Notes: generated by a model not told the origin, from the letters alone. Counted from the first letter of the stretch, positions 1 to 8,913 are shown. The stretch: DNA of 23,102 nt from Dunaliella salina (GCA_002284615.2 MU070306.1:86871-109972); one strand, 5' to 3'. Made by a program: numbers and translations.

Positions 1-1507
1 TTTTTCCAGTGCGAACGGGGTGCACCCGAATAGAACTATTTTTGGCAACCAATAGCAGAATAGCGGAGAAAAAAGTCCCTAGTGCGAACGCGGCCGTTAT
101 TTTCACTGGATTAATTCAGTGATCAATATCGTCACTGTGATCAATCCCTACGTTGTAAAGTACAACTTCAATGCTTCAAGATGGCTGTGAGGGACATGGA
201 GGAGTCCAGCCTCATTTTTGCCTCGATCACAGAGTTCTTTGACGCGTCAGGGAGCTTATGAATCATAAGTTATGATCAGTAACAGCATGTGATTCTCAAT
301 GTTGGTCGAGGCAGCTCCTGGAAGGCGGTGGAGATCTCTTCCAGAAGGCCTGGCAGTCCCATTTTTGCAGTGGCACTCACAAATAGCAGCTAACCAGAAG
401 GCTCATGCCCTGAGAAGTCTGGAGATGTGTTTTTTATGGGGAATGGTTTAATACTTTGAGGTTTATTCAGGCTTGAATTCAAACTTTGAACCAGACCGGC
501 CTGCCTGTCCCCGTCACAACCCAACCAGCACGCCCCGCGAACAGAACTTAAGCTTTTCAATTTATAAACGTAAGTTACGGTGCTTCAAGCGTGCGGGAGC
601 ACGCACGGGTGGCCCTGGCCACTGTCTTCACCGCGCTCCTCTTGCCTTTGACAGCTTTACCATGGCTGGCCAGCCCCATTTGTGTGCGCACCAAAGAATT
701 GAATACAGATTTGAAAAGCTGACAATCTGCGCTTTTTAGCGGTAATTTCAACTCTTTGAACGGTGTAGTGCGCCACGCGCAAATCACATTCAATTGTTTT
801 GGGATTGACGATTGGGTCAGTCTCGGGACTGTGCTGAATTGTAACTCAATCTGGGTCACACCTTTGACTAGCTAATTAACCGCAAGGGAGTTATCCCTGG
901 ACAGATTGCAGGGCAGGACACTTCTGATTAATCGAGAAAAGTTCACCTGCCGGAGAATCTGACGTGAGCACGCGCGAGTGGGGCGTGCCATTGCATTTCC
1001 TTTGCACACGCTCTTTACACACACGATCCAGGTATGTCCTAGCAGTTTCTCTCTCGCGCGCTTATTTGCTGCTAGTAAACTACTTGTTACAAAAGCTGAG
1101 ATGATGCATCAAGCATAAGCTGATCTTTCCCCGCTGGACAATGAGCTCTTGCGCAATACTCTTAGATTCCAGAAAGAGAACCGATTCCTAATAAACCAAA
1201 GCTGAGACAAATGCTGAGTATAACTTGATTATTTCCTCTGGCTCATGCCCAGTTGGCGCTTTGTTGACAATTTCATTCACCCCACATAAAACATAAGAAA
1301 GTCAACAGTGGAAAGCCAACGCTGGCTGTTTATTCTCGCAAAGCATCGTCAGGTGTAGTACATCAAGTCTTGTCTCTAAAAATTTTCACAGGGTGTCAAG
1401 GTTCTGAGTGCACGTTAGACCCAGGAAGAGGTGCCGCAGACCAGCAAAACAGTTTTTTTTGAAACAAGCCCTCATCAACATCTGAACTCTTCCTTTTATC
1501 GAGGGAC
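1..1507. other. Region without recognisable gene
   Basis: Only short, mutually overlapping open frames occur here (for example 473-739 plus and 575-859 minus), with no domain I recognise. A minus-strand stretch around 180-390 keeps a moderately protein-like reading but is broken by stops. The right edge is set by the T/C-rich 3' tail of the element that ends near 1508. I see no tRNA, rRNA or clear promoter. Confidence 0.5.
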
Positions 1508-1631
1508 AAGAAAGAAAAGAAAAACTACATAGACAGAGAAACTCTCCCTGCATCAATTGAGGAAAAAGAGACACATTAGCTCAAAAAAGAGCCATGTGCC
1601 CCCTCCACCACAAGGTATGAGAAAGAGAAAG
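1508..1631 (-). promoter_or_regulatory. LINE-A 3' UTR with hairpin and (CTTTT)n-like tail
   Basis: Downstream of the RLE stop on the minus strand lies a short hairpin, GCTC-T6-GAGC (plus 1579-1592). A conserved block follows, then a T-rich tail interrupted by single Cs (plus 1508-1524). The same hairpin, block and tail recur at 13995-14077. The same kind of C/T tail closes LINE-C (12657) and LINE-D (18338). It is therefore the family's 3' terminus, used here instead of poly(A), and probably the RT recognition structure (inference). Confidence 0.7.
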
Positions 1632-2212
1632 CTAATGTGGATCTGGAGGGTTTCTAGAAGCACCTGGCTCTAGAACCTGGCTGTGGGAAGTATTCTTGTT
1701 TTCAATAGCGCGGCGTATGGAGACTAGTTTGTGGGCATAATGACCAGAATGGGCATGAAGTTGTTGAGCAAGCTTCCTGGCACGCTGGTGATCCAATCCT
1801 AGTTGCCTGAATTGCTTCAGAATATGCTCAGTGTAAATAGTTCCACCTACACCCAGGAGAATAGGGTAAATTGTAACGGCTTTAGCGTTAATAAGTTTAC
1901 AAAGGTCTGCATGCTGCTGTTTTGCCGCGTTGAACTAATGCTCTGGCCTTGTGTCTTCACAGGACTTGATTTCTTTTAAGTGCACATGACGTTCATGTGC
2001 ATGAAGTTCATGGGGCTGCCTCATGCGGCTAGTTCTGGTGGTCTTCTGTGGGGAGCTGCGCAAAGCGTGATGGAAATGGGAAGGAGAAACACCGTTGGAA
2101 GTATGATTGGCATTAAAGGGGTGATCAAAACAGCATCTGGTCGACTGGAGTTGGGTCTTTTCCTCTCTGGAAGGCTACGAGGGAAGAAGTAAGCAGGTAG
2201 AGTTGTATTTGA
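1632..2212 (-). pseudogene. Restriction-like endonuclease (RLE) C-terminal domain of LINE-A
   Basis: Read on the minus strand, the segment opens with a LPAYFFPRSLPERKR-like stretch leading to SRPDAVL (RPD at 2135-2143). About 55 codons later comes HVHLKEIKSCEDTRPE (E-I-K at 1965-1973), then an ILLGVGGTIY block and a QLHAHS block, ending NPPDPH-stop at 1632. Together these form a PD-(D/E)xK nuclease of the type at the C-terminus of early-branching LINEs and Dualen; it would nick target DNA. All the putative catalytic residues survive. However, the RPD and E-I-K parts lie in different frames (one-base shift near 2110-2130), and a stop interrupts just after RPEH. The upstream part of the same polyprotein resumes at 4876, across the 2.66-kb insertion. 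Confidence 0.75.
2206..2212. repeat. Target-site duplication, left copy (TATTTGA)
   Basis: TATTTGA at 2206-2212 is repeated exactly at 4876-4882, flanking the 2.66-kb insertion. If the insert and one copy are ignored, the minus-strand LINE-A frame reads straight from the zinc-knuckle region (THASN) into TLPAYFF of the RLE. That continuity supports a true insertion junction. Confidence 0.7.
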
Positions 2213-2702
2213 ATTAAAAAAACATCAGTTTTTCTTTCGCCCAGCCTCCATCTATCCGGACCATCAAACAGCATGTCCCAAGCTTCCAATCCGGACCACC
2301 CGCCATCAACCGAGTCCTCCATCTTCCCCCAGGACAATGACGAGCTGCTGGGCCACGCGCTGGACTACTATGTCAAGCTGGAACAGAAGCGGTCCAAGCA
2401 GCAGCGGAAGAGGCGCAGTGAGAGGAAGAGCAAGGCTACCACCCCCAGCTCCGTCCCCTCCACCCCCGCAAGCAAGCGTCAGCGCCCCACCTCCCGTGCC
2501 CTCTCTGCCTCTTCCGGGCCCACATCAACCACCGTCCATTGCGCTAGCACACCCCCTGCCCCTCCAAACGCCTCTCTGCTCCCTGGCCATTCCCAGCTCT
2601 CCGCCCTGGCCCATGCAAGCACCCATGCCCGGGCTGGATCCCCCCCCAGCAGGAGCAACCCTCAGCCCTCCGCCCCAGTCCGGGCAAGCACCCATGCCCA
2701 GA

Positions 2703-3587
2703 TTGGCACTGTCTCTGTTCAAGTGCACAAAAGATGGATCCCGCGCACAAAAGCTGGATCCCGCGCACAAAAGCTGGATCCCGCGCGGGGTCCAGCAGAG
2801 GTCAGATTGGCACTGTCTCTGTTCAAGCGCACAAAAGCTGGATCCCGCGCAAAAAAGCTGGATCCCGCGTGGGATCCAGCAGAGGTCAGAGTGGCACTGT
2901 CTCTGTTCAAGCGCACGAAAGATGGATCCCGCGCGGGATCCGAAAGAGGTTAGATTGGCACTGTCTCTGTTCAAGCGCACGAAAGATGGATCCCGCGCAC
3001 AAAAGCTGGATCCCGCGCGGGATCCAACAGAGTTCAGATTGGCATTGTCTCTGTTCAAGCGCACGAAAGATGGATCCCGCGCACAAAAGCTGGATCCCGC
3101 GCGGGATCCATCAGAGGTTAGATTGGCACTGTCTTTGTTCAAGCGCATAAAAGATGGATCCCGCGCACAAAAGCTGGATCCTGCGCGGGATCCAGCAGAG
3201 GTCAGATTGGCATTTTCTCTGTTCAAGCGCACGAAAGATGGATCCCGCGCACAAAAGTTGGATCCCGCGCGGGATCCAGCAGAGGTCAGATTGGCACTGT
3301 CTCTGTTCAAGCGCACAAAAGATGGATCCCGCGCACAAAAGCTGGATCCCGCGCGGGATCCAGCAGAGGTCAGATTGGTACTTTCTCTGTTCAAGCGCAT
3401 GAAAGATGGATCCCGCGCAAGATCCAGCAGAGGTTAGATTGGCACTGTCTCTGTTCAAGCGCACAAAAGATGGATCCCGCGGACAAAAGCTGGATCCTGC
3501 GCGGGATCCAGCAGAGGTCAGATTGGCACTGTCTCTGTTCAAGCGCACGAAAAATGGATCCCGCGCACAAAAGCTGGATCCCGCGCT
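2703..3587. repeat. 84-bp tandem array with internal 20-bp subunits and a BamHI-site palindrome
   Basis: Units start at TTGGCACTGT (or close variants) at 2703, 2807, 2891, 2955, 3039, 3123, 3207, 3291, 3375, 3439 and 3523. The spacings are 104, 84, 64, 84, 84, 84, 84, 84, 64 and 84. Every departure from 84 is exactly plus or minus 20, which matches gain or loss of a 20-bp subunit (GCGCACAAAAGCTGGATCCC-like). Most units contain the 18-bp perfect palindrome GGATCCCGCGCGGGATCC. Because 84 is a multiple of three and the unit has almost no stops, several frames on both strands stay open through the array; those frames are not evidence of genes. Confidence 0.9.
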
Positions 3588-3606
3588 GAGACAAATCTGA
3601 AGGCTT

Positions 3607-3626
3607 GCTTTCAAGCGCTTGAAAGC
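3607..3626. repeat. 20-bp perfect palindrome beside the array
   Basis: GCTTTCAAGCGCTTGAAAGC is its own reverse complement and lies just past the last array unit. A second palindrome, TTCTTGCGCAAGAA, follows at 3641-3654. The array unit carries the related string TTCAAGCGCA, so these may be by-products of the same expansion. Confidence 0.6.
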
Positions 3627-4167
3627 TGTAATCAACGCCGTTCTTGCGCAAGAAAGCCCAATCTTGCGGGAGGCGTTCCCCCGGGGCGGCCGTGGCCTGT
3701 GCAGGCACCCATGCGCGGGCTGGACCCCCTCAAGCAGGAGTAACCCTAAGCCCTCAGTCCCGGCCCGTGCAGGCACCCATGCATGGGCTGGATCCCCCCA
3801 CACCAGGAGCAGCACGCCACCCCCCTCCCCCTCAGCCCGACCTCCGCGGGATGACGGCCGTCATCCTCCATGGTTCTCACCCGGCCTCCCTTCAGATGTC
3901 CAGGCGGACCCAGCCCCCTTCAACCCAGCAGCACCGTCAGCTGCAGCAGGAGCCCTTTTCCTCCACCTCCCCCTCCTACCAAGCCCCTACAAGGTGTGTA
4001 GTACACACCCTCTCCCGTCAGGCTTGGGAGGGCTTGGGAGGGCTGTCTTGGCTTGGGGCCGCGATTACCTCTTTGCCGATGTCCACAGCCCGTCGCGACA
4101 CCTCTCCCCAGATGAGCAGAGGAAGGCCATCGAGGAGGCTTGGGCATGGCTCCCACATGAAGGGCCT

Positions 4168-4173
4168 GTGTGA
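4168..4173 (+). promoter_or_regulatory. Candidate 5' splice donor
   Basis: GTGAGT occurs directly after a protein-like peptide end. It is followed by GT-rich, CT-rich, low-complexity sequence typical of intron composition. No matching acceptor could be assigned inside the insertion. The call rests on the consensus match and the context only. Confidence 0.3.
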
Positions 4174-4351
4174 GTCCACCAGTGAGTAGCATGTGGGCTG
4201 GGGGCTGGGGGAGGGGTCGGGTTTTTGTGGAGATCCCCCCATGGAGTCTCAGCCCGCGGAAGAGAGGGTTTGGGTCGCGCTAGCTTGGTTCCCCTGGTTG
4301 TGGCTTGCTCCAGTGGTGTCCCTCAGGTGTGGGTCCCGTGCTGGCCCTTGG

Positions 4352-4352
<1 letters not shown>

Positions 4353-4382
<30 letters not shown>
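4353..4382. repeat. (TG)n microsatellite
   Basis: About fifteen uninterrupted TG repeats, followed by further TG-rich sequence to about 4490. Confidence 0.95.
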
Positions 4383-4384
<2 letters not shown>

Positions 4385-4542
4385 CTTGCCTCCGTTCCTG
4401 GGTGTGTGTGTGTTTCTCCTTGCTTGAGACGTGCGTGTCCCTTGGTTTGTGTTTGTGTTTCCTTGTCTCCAGTTCCTGTGTGTGTGTCTTCCTTGTGAAA
4501 CTTGTGCCCGAGGGCAGTGTTCCGTTGGCCTCTGCAGACTTT

Positions 4543-4564
4543 AGAGAGAGAGAGAGAGAGAGAG
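4543..4564. repeat. (AG)n microsatellite
   Basis: Eleven AG units in an uninterrupted run within the 2.66-kb insertion. Confidence 0.95.
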
Positions 4565-4620
4565 GAGGTTTCAGGCTCTGGCAGACTTGCCTTATGGCTT
4601 TTAGGTGCTTGCTTAGTAAA

Positions 4621-4758
4621 CTTTGCCCCTTCTCCTCTGTCCTTTCCTTGTGGACTTCTGCCCCTTCTCCTCTGTCCTTCCCTTGTGGACGTTTGCCCCT
4701 TCTCCTCTGTCCTTTCCTTGTGGACCTTGCCCTTTCCCTTTTGCCCTTCCTTGTGGGC
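4621..4758. repeat. 35-bp tandem repeat, about four copies
   Basis: Units at 4621-4654, 4655-4689, 4690-4724 and 4725-4758 share GCCCCTTCTCCTCTGTCC followed by TTCCTTGTGG. The first three are nearly identical and the fourth has diverged. Open frames across this block on both strands reflect the repeat. Confidence 0.85.
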
Positions 4759-4875
4759 CTTGCTTGTGTGTTCTCTTCTTAGAAGCCCAGCCTCTTTTTG
4801 CTGGTTTTTTGTTCATGAACGAGCAAAGGCCCTTATGGGAAATCACCATTTCCTTGGGTCAATGTAACAAAAAAA

Positions 4876-5110
4876 TATTTGAGGCATGTGTAGGGAGTTG
4901 GAGGTTGTGTTGAGCAAGCTTGTATTTGCTTCCTATGTCTGTGTACACTAGGCCTGCCTTTGCAGGGCATTTGCTGAGGGCTTTTGTAATCATCCTGCCT
5001 GCAATGTTATGGCGCTCAGTTTTCATGTTGGAGATGATATGGTTTTGGCAGCCTGAGAGCATGTGTAGTGCGCTGTCCAAATGATGGCAGCCTGGGAGGG
5101 GGCAAGACGG
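4876..5110 (-). pseudogene. LINE-A zinc-binding region between RNase H and RLE
   Basis: The minus strand encodes a Cys/His cluster (a CPLPGCHHLDSALHMLSGC-like stretch) followed by a conserved RHNIAGRMITKALS segment and a YTDIGS...LPTHASN run. LINE-C has the equivalent CPLCGTPDS...TLLRC with INRHHQAL. Such a C-x-C...H...C knuckle after RNase H is common in LINE polyproteins and presumably binds the template RNA or target DNA. The run ends exactly at the TATTTGA target site, and its continuation is the RLE at 2212. Stops separate it from the RNase H frame upstream. Confidence 0.6.
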
Positions 5111-5116
5111 ATCAGT

Positions 5117-5935
5117 TTACCTTTTAAAACGTACTACATGCTTTTGGCTGTAGAGGGGAACTGTTTGGTACTGCAGGATGGTACACTTCATGGGTACAGA
5201 AATGTGGGCATATTTCTGAAGGCATTGCTGACTTTTTTTATCTACTTGCGGTAATAATTTTTGATAGTAAGAGTAGTAGCCTGTTTTGGAATTGGCATAT
5301 CCAAGCTTGTGTTTAGAATGCATATGGGATTTGAGGGCAAGAAGATTGGGGAAATAGGTGAGCTTGTAGGCAGGTGGTGGACCCGCAGATGTGCCTGCAG
5401 CATGCACTCTTTCTTCCTTGGCTAACCAGAAAACATTTGTAAATGGATTTCCACCAGGGATCTTGGTGTCTGCCACGCAGTTCTGGGCTTGCTTTGCCTG
5501 ATGTTTTGCAATAGCATCTGCACATTCATTTCCAGCGATACCAGCATGGGACTTCACCTTGTAAATAGGAATCTTGGTATGGAAGTCTCTAATGAGAGTT
5601 GAAATCATTTGAAGGACGTCTCCTTGGATATGCCTCATGTGCTTCTCAGGGTATGAAAACTTCAAATATTTGTTCGAGAGGTGAGGCTGTCTGATGCAAT
5701 GTCTGCATGTTTGGTAATGATAGCAGCAGCAATCGCTGCCAATTCAGCTCTGGTGATGGATTTAGTGATCCCAGCACCATTTGGTTCTACAAAGCTCTTG
5801 CTGTCAGTGAACTGGCAGTAGACGTCTGCTCCAATTTCTTACTTACTGTTATGGACAAGGCAGCTGCCATCTGTATATGCCCATGTTCTCCAATCAGCAA
5901 CTTTGAGAGTTAGAATAGCACTGGATTGGCTTGGC
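5117..5935 (-). pseudogene. LINE-A RNase H domain
   Basis: All four acidic motifs of RNase HI can be read on the minus strand: YTDGS (5863-5877), TRAELAAI near 5740-5755, an IASDS-like stretch near 5690, and KSHAGIAGNECAD near 5517-5556. In the cycle this domain would degrade the RNA strand of the RNA:DNA hybrid. The domain is broken by an in-frame stop after the first motif and a frame change near 5670. Downstream of it an open frame continues to a stop at 5117 through a His-rich, Tyr-rich linker (KHKLGYANSKTGYYSYYQKL) whose counterpart is found in LINE-C near 14100. The presence of RNase H agrees with Dualen and with some later LINE clades. Confidence 0.8.
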
Positions 5936-6214
5936 ACCAAGTCTGTATCTTGGACAGTCGTGTGTGAATTGTGAAGGTGTTTGGTGACGTGTTGTTTATC
6001 AAATGGGAGGCGTTTTCCAGTTTATTGAAACCTGGCATGTGAGCATGCATGGGATTTAGGACAGGGTGGCTGTTGACACTCATGAGCTTTCACTCTATGG
6101 CTTCTTTCAAATCTCCTTTAAGACCCTGTAGCCAGTCTTTGTTATGATTGTTGAGACAAACTCAAGCTGCTGTGCTCCAAACAGCAAAGATATGAAGATC
6201 CCAGGTATGATGAG

Positions 6215-7332
6215 GCAGAGGTACCTGTCGGTTAGGGCATGATTGAGGGGCACTGTATTAAAGTTTTTTTTGCGAGTTATGGTTCCGAGGTCGTAACAGA
6301 GGTGGGGTTAGGCAGCGACAAGTTTGGAGTAGGGGTTGGTTATCATGTTCTTATTCCAAGCCGGAAGGAACATGAATGTAGCAGTGGCCTCTGTGTTGAG
6401 AATGGCAGAGTACATGGCATGTTGCAAAGCTGGGGTCATGATTCCCTCGTCATAAATGAGATGGCAGACTGAGAAGCCTGAGAATTTGGATGAGAAGGCA
6501 TTATCTATGGCACCAAAAAGAGTGTCTCAGGAGTCCGCACTCCAATAATTCTGGTATTGTGGGTTGTGGTCTAGTGGGGAGGCCAAATTTTCTTGGGTTA
6601 CCAAAGCCCATTTTTGAGGGCAGTATGAATGTGAGTAGGAAGGGCTCGTGAAAAAGAGTCTTTGACCTTCTTGCTAGAGTACTTTCTTCCAAGCATGGAT
6701 TTGCGGGAAAGGAGCCCTTGCAGCTCACTAGCAAAGCTGCCAGGAGCTGGTGTTACTTTCTCGTGCATGCCAGCAAGCTTGGCCCCATAAAAATCCCTGT
6801 AGAGGATTTGGAAGCGGTTCGGGGATATCATACCAACACACTTGCCTCGCATATTGTATATGCAAGCCATGTGCGCTTTCTGGGAGAATGAGAGGGGAAG
6901 GAGTAGGAGGGGAACGTCCATGGGATCCTGTGTCTGATGATGCTGGATGAGGGGGTTGCTGATCCGTGTACTTAACGAGGTTAACCTCGCGCAGCCAATA
7001 TTCGCATGAGCCTGTGGGTTTTGTGTCTGCTTGAGGATTAGTGGGGTTTGTATCAAATGTGATTTTGTTGCGCAATTCTGTGTCCATTTTCTGCTGCCAT
7101 AAATTGGTTTCATTAGGTTTTGCAAAGCCCTGTCTTTCAAGATTTGAAAGGGTAGAATCTGCTGTGGGTGTGGAGAGATTAGGCTCCCTCTGTTGTGCTT
7201 CAAACTTAAGCAAACGCTCTTCAAATTTAGGTCAAGTCTCCTGTAGATCCTCTTATTCCCAGGAGGGCTTCCAAGTGACCCTCCTGAGTTCTTGTTTAGT
7301 CTGCAGCTCTCTTTGAAAGTTTTGGGCATCAT
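6215..7332 (-). pseudogene. LINE-A segment resembling a PCIF1-type methyltransferase fold, plus upstream linker
   Basis: The minus strand reads ENLASPLDHNPQYQNYW near 6530-6590, then TLFGAIDNAFSSKFSGFSV and, about 40 residues further on, TATFMFLPAWN (near 6360-6390). The spacing of an ASPL motif, a Tyr-rich stretch, FGA, a G-F-x-V strand and a hydrophobic strand ending in PxW recalls the helical plus Rossmann methyltransferase region of PCIF1-like proteins (cap-adjacent adenosine N6-methyltransferases). The catalytic NPPF-like position here reads CHLIY, so activity is unlikely even without the stops. The frame is shifted near 6600 and has a stop near 6310. The upstream part (to 7332) includes a conserved-looking RFQILYRDFYGAKLAGMHEK stretch. 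The family assignment is from memory of the motif pattern only. Confidence 0.4.
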
Positions 7333-7894
7333 TTAGGCTTGCACAGGCGGGACATGCCCATGTGTCAGCTGTTGTAATTCCTCGTCTTTGCTCATTTAAG
7401 TAGCATCCAAGTTCCTTCATGCATTCCCAATGGTACGTCCGGTGGCAAACATCACAAATATACATATCAGGAAATGGACCCTCCAAGGTTCCGGTTTCAT
7501 AACTTTGGTAGTGGTTGCATATTTGGCAACAGGCACACTCAATATCAGTGCGAGCAGCAGGTGAGACATCTTCAGGCACAAGGTTAGCTTGCTTGAAAAG
7601 TGGCAGGGCCCATTTTTCAATGATCATAGGAGCGTAATGGGAGTGATATTGCACTAGGAGGTGCGCGGGTGAGCTTGATTGTTCTTTATTGTTCTCTGCA
7701 AAAATTCTCCAAACATCTATGTGAATGATATCTAAATCATGGTAGAAGATAGAAGTGATAGCATGGGTAGCAATAGCTTCTTTAGCAGGTTTCTTAGCTG
7801 TGTTTTCTCTATAATTCCAGACGTTTGTGCCTTGGGAAAGCGAGCTTAAAGACCGGATAGCTGGGGAAATGATTTCTTTGTCTGTGTGGAGCAA
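7253..7894 (-). pseudogene. LINE-A PHD-type zinc finger region
   Basis: A 213-codon open frame on the minus strand has its Cys/His ligands in the C4HC3 order of a PHD finger: C-x2-C (CCQIC), then CDVC, H in HRTYHWEC, C in the same block, and a final WACPAC. The tryptophan two residues before the last Cys pair is the usual PHD position. PHD fingers read histone tails or act as scaffolds, and in a retroelement one could aim integration at chromatin (inference). No ATG opens the frame, so it is an internal polyprotein piece. It overlaps the next segment (to 7332) in another frame, indicating a frameshift between them. Confidence 0.65.
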
Positions 7895-8088
7895 TTGTTG
7901 CCTCTTTTTCTGGGTCTGTTTGTTTGAATATCTAGGCTGTGCGGAGTATGAGTTTGTGACTGAGGGTCGAGACAGTCATCCGTCTGATGTTGGTGGTTTG
8001 TGCTTGGGGAATTGAGTTGTGTAGGGATATGGTGAGCAGTGCTCAGACAAGCATATGAACTACAATCATTTGGGCTAGCCTGGCTGAA

Positions 8089-8430
8089 TTAGGATATGGA
8101 AGAGGGGGTATTTCTCAATGCTGACCGTGTGCGTTTGCTTGGGGGCCCTTCTGCAATAGTACCTTGTTCGGCAAGAGCCAGAGCATACAGGCTTGCAGTG
8201 GGTACGTTTGCAAGGGGGGGTGTAGAGCTTGTGTGGGAGTGATGCTTAGTATAGAATGGAGCGAGTTCCTTTGCTGAGTGGCTCCTCCAGTGATTGTACC
8301 TCCATGACGTTAACAACTTATTGTGGTTCAGGACAACTGATGGGTGTGAGATGGTTGGCTGTACGTCTGAGGCGGCGTCTGGTGTGTTCATGGCGTAGTA
8401 AGATGTGGAGCGAGGCTGTGGCAGTGGCAC
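8089..8430 (-). pseudogene. LINE-A low-complexity linker between RT and PHD
   Basis: The minus-strand open frame encodes a Ser/Thr/Pro-rich, presumably disordered stretch with a basic SKRTRSALR near its end. It shows no domain. It sits between the post-RT domain and the PHD finger and is probably an interdomain spacer of the same polyprotein. It is separated from the upstream part by an N-containing G-run. Confidence 0.4.
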
Positions 8431-8466
8431 TGCTTGAGTGGGGGGGATAAAGCTGGTTTTGGGGGC

Positions 8467-8913
8467 TTATTGGTTGGAACACGGGNGGGGGGGGGGGGGG
8501 GGNTGTTCCCCACCCATGCTTTTGTTGGTAAGGCCGCTCACGTGTGCTTTGTTGATACGACGGTAAACTGGGAGAATGTTTGCTTCAATGCTTCTGTAGG
8601 CAATGATCTTCTGAATTGAGGACGTGTTCAATTCTTGTTGTGGGGCAAGGTCGACAAGAGCTGCCAGCCTGTAAAGTGCAATTTTGCATTTGTTGCTCAC
8701 CTTGGGGTGTTTAGCCTGAAGTTAAGAAACTGAGAAGATGTGAGTTTTGCGTGGAGATGTAAGCTCGTGTAGCCCACTGATTCCCATATTCAGCAGGGGA
8801 TGCATAATGCAGGTGATGAGGGTAGGGAGGTTGTGAGGAGACGGTTTGTGCAAGGTGAGGGCTTCACAACTGTGCTCTAGTTCCTCCTTAAACACACTAG
8901 TGCCTTTTTTCAT
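8467..8913 (-). pseudogene. LINE-A region following RT (thumb/connection-like)
   Basis: Two minus-strand frames (8722-8913 and 8467-8700) read into each other: a stretch rich in Leu, His and Lys (FKEELEHSCEALTLH... ITCIMHPLLNMGISGL) followed by VSNKCKIALYRLAALVDLAP and IEANILPVYRRINKAHVSGL. The helical, hydrophobic character and the position directly after RT fit a C-terminal RT connection domain. I know no named family for it. Confidence 0.4.
8486..8503. other. N-flanked poly-G run (assembly weak point)
   Basis: Sixteen Gs lie between single Ns at 8486 and 8503. Run length and flanking bases are unreliable here, so any frame crossing it should not be trusted. Confidence 0.9.

Larger units (their letters stand above)
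2273..4167 (+). pseudogene. Gene-like Ser/Pro-rich region interrupted by a minisatellite
   Basis: An ATG at 2273 opens an N-terminus with a hydrophilic segment (DNDELLGHALDYYVKLEQKR) followed by a strongly basic Lys/Arg stretch that could be a nuclear-localisation or nucleic-acid-binding region. A long Pro/Ser/Thr-rich part comes next. A unit of about 75 bp (peptide like SRSNPQPSAPVRASTHA) occurs just before the 84-bp array and again just after it, suggesting that the array expanded inside this repeat. After the array a sister frame runs to a protein-like end (HLSPDEQRKAIEEAWAWLPHE) and stops at 4171-4173, or splices at the GTGAGT donor at 4168. The frames before and after the array differ, so the present copy is broken. 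I do not recognise the family. Confidence 0.4.
2213..4875 (+). mobile_element. 2.66-kb unclassified insertion carrying gene-like sequence, minisatellite and microsatellites
   Basis: The edges are fixed by the 7-bp direct repeat TATTTGA and by restoration of the LINE-A frame across them. The left end begins ATTAAAAAAACATCAG and the right end closes TGTAACAAAAAAA. I see no terminal inverted repeat, so a classic DNA transposon is not supported. The A-run at the plus-strand right end is compatible with retroposition in plus orientation. Inside are a Pro/Ser-rich coding-like region (from 2273), an 84-bp tandem array, a good 5' splice donor (GTGAGT at 4168), a GT repeat, a GA repeat and a 35-bp tandem repeat. 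A donor site would argue against a fully spliced processed copy. The class remains open. Confidence 0.6.

Noticed and set aside
473..859. Overlapping open frames on both strands
   Set aside because: Short, mutually overlapping, no domain, no supporting start context; no basis to choose a gene.
2703..3587. Possible CRISPR-like array because of regular repeats
   Set aside because: Units are contiguous near-identical 84-mers with no unique spacers, in eukaryotic transposon-rich DNA without cas genes.
2337..3815. Long open frames on both strands through the 84-bp array (up to 366 codons)
   Set aside because: The frames exist because the repeat unit is a multiple of three with almost no stops; the peptides are simple repeats in every frame.
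2213..4875. Terminal inverted repeats of the 2.66-kb insertion
   Set aside because: The ends (ATTAAAAAAACATC and, inverted, TTTTTTTGTTACATT) share only T/A richness and do not pair convincingly.
4193..4913. Cys/Val-rich and Leu/Pro-rich open frames
   Set aside because: They are translations of the TG microsatellite and the 35-bp tandem repeat.
5707..5913. Plus-strand open frame over the RNase H region
   Set aside because: It is the antisense shadow of the RNase H domain.
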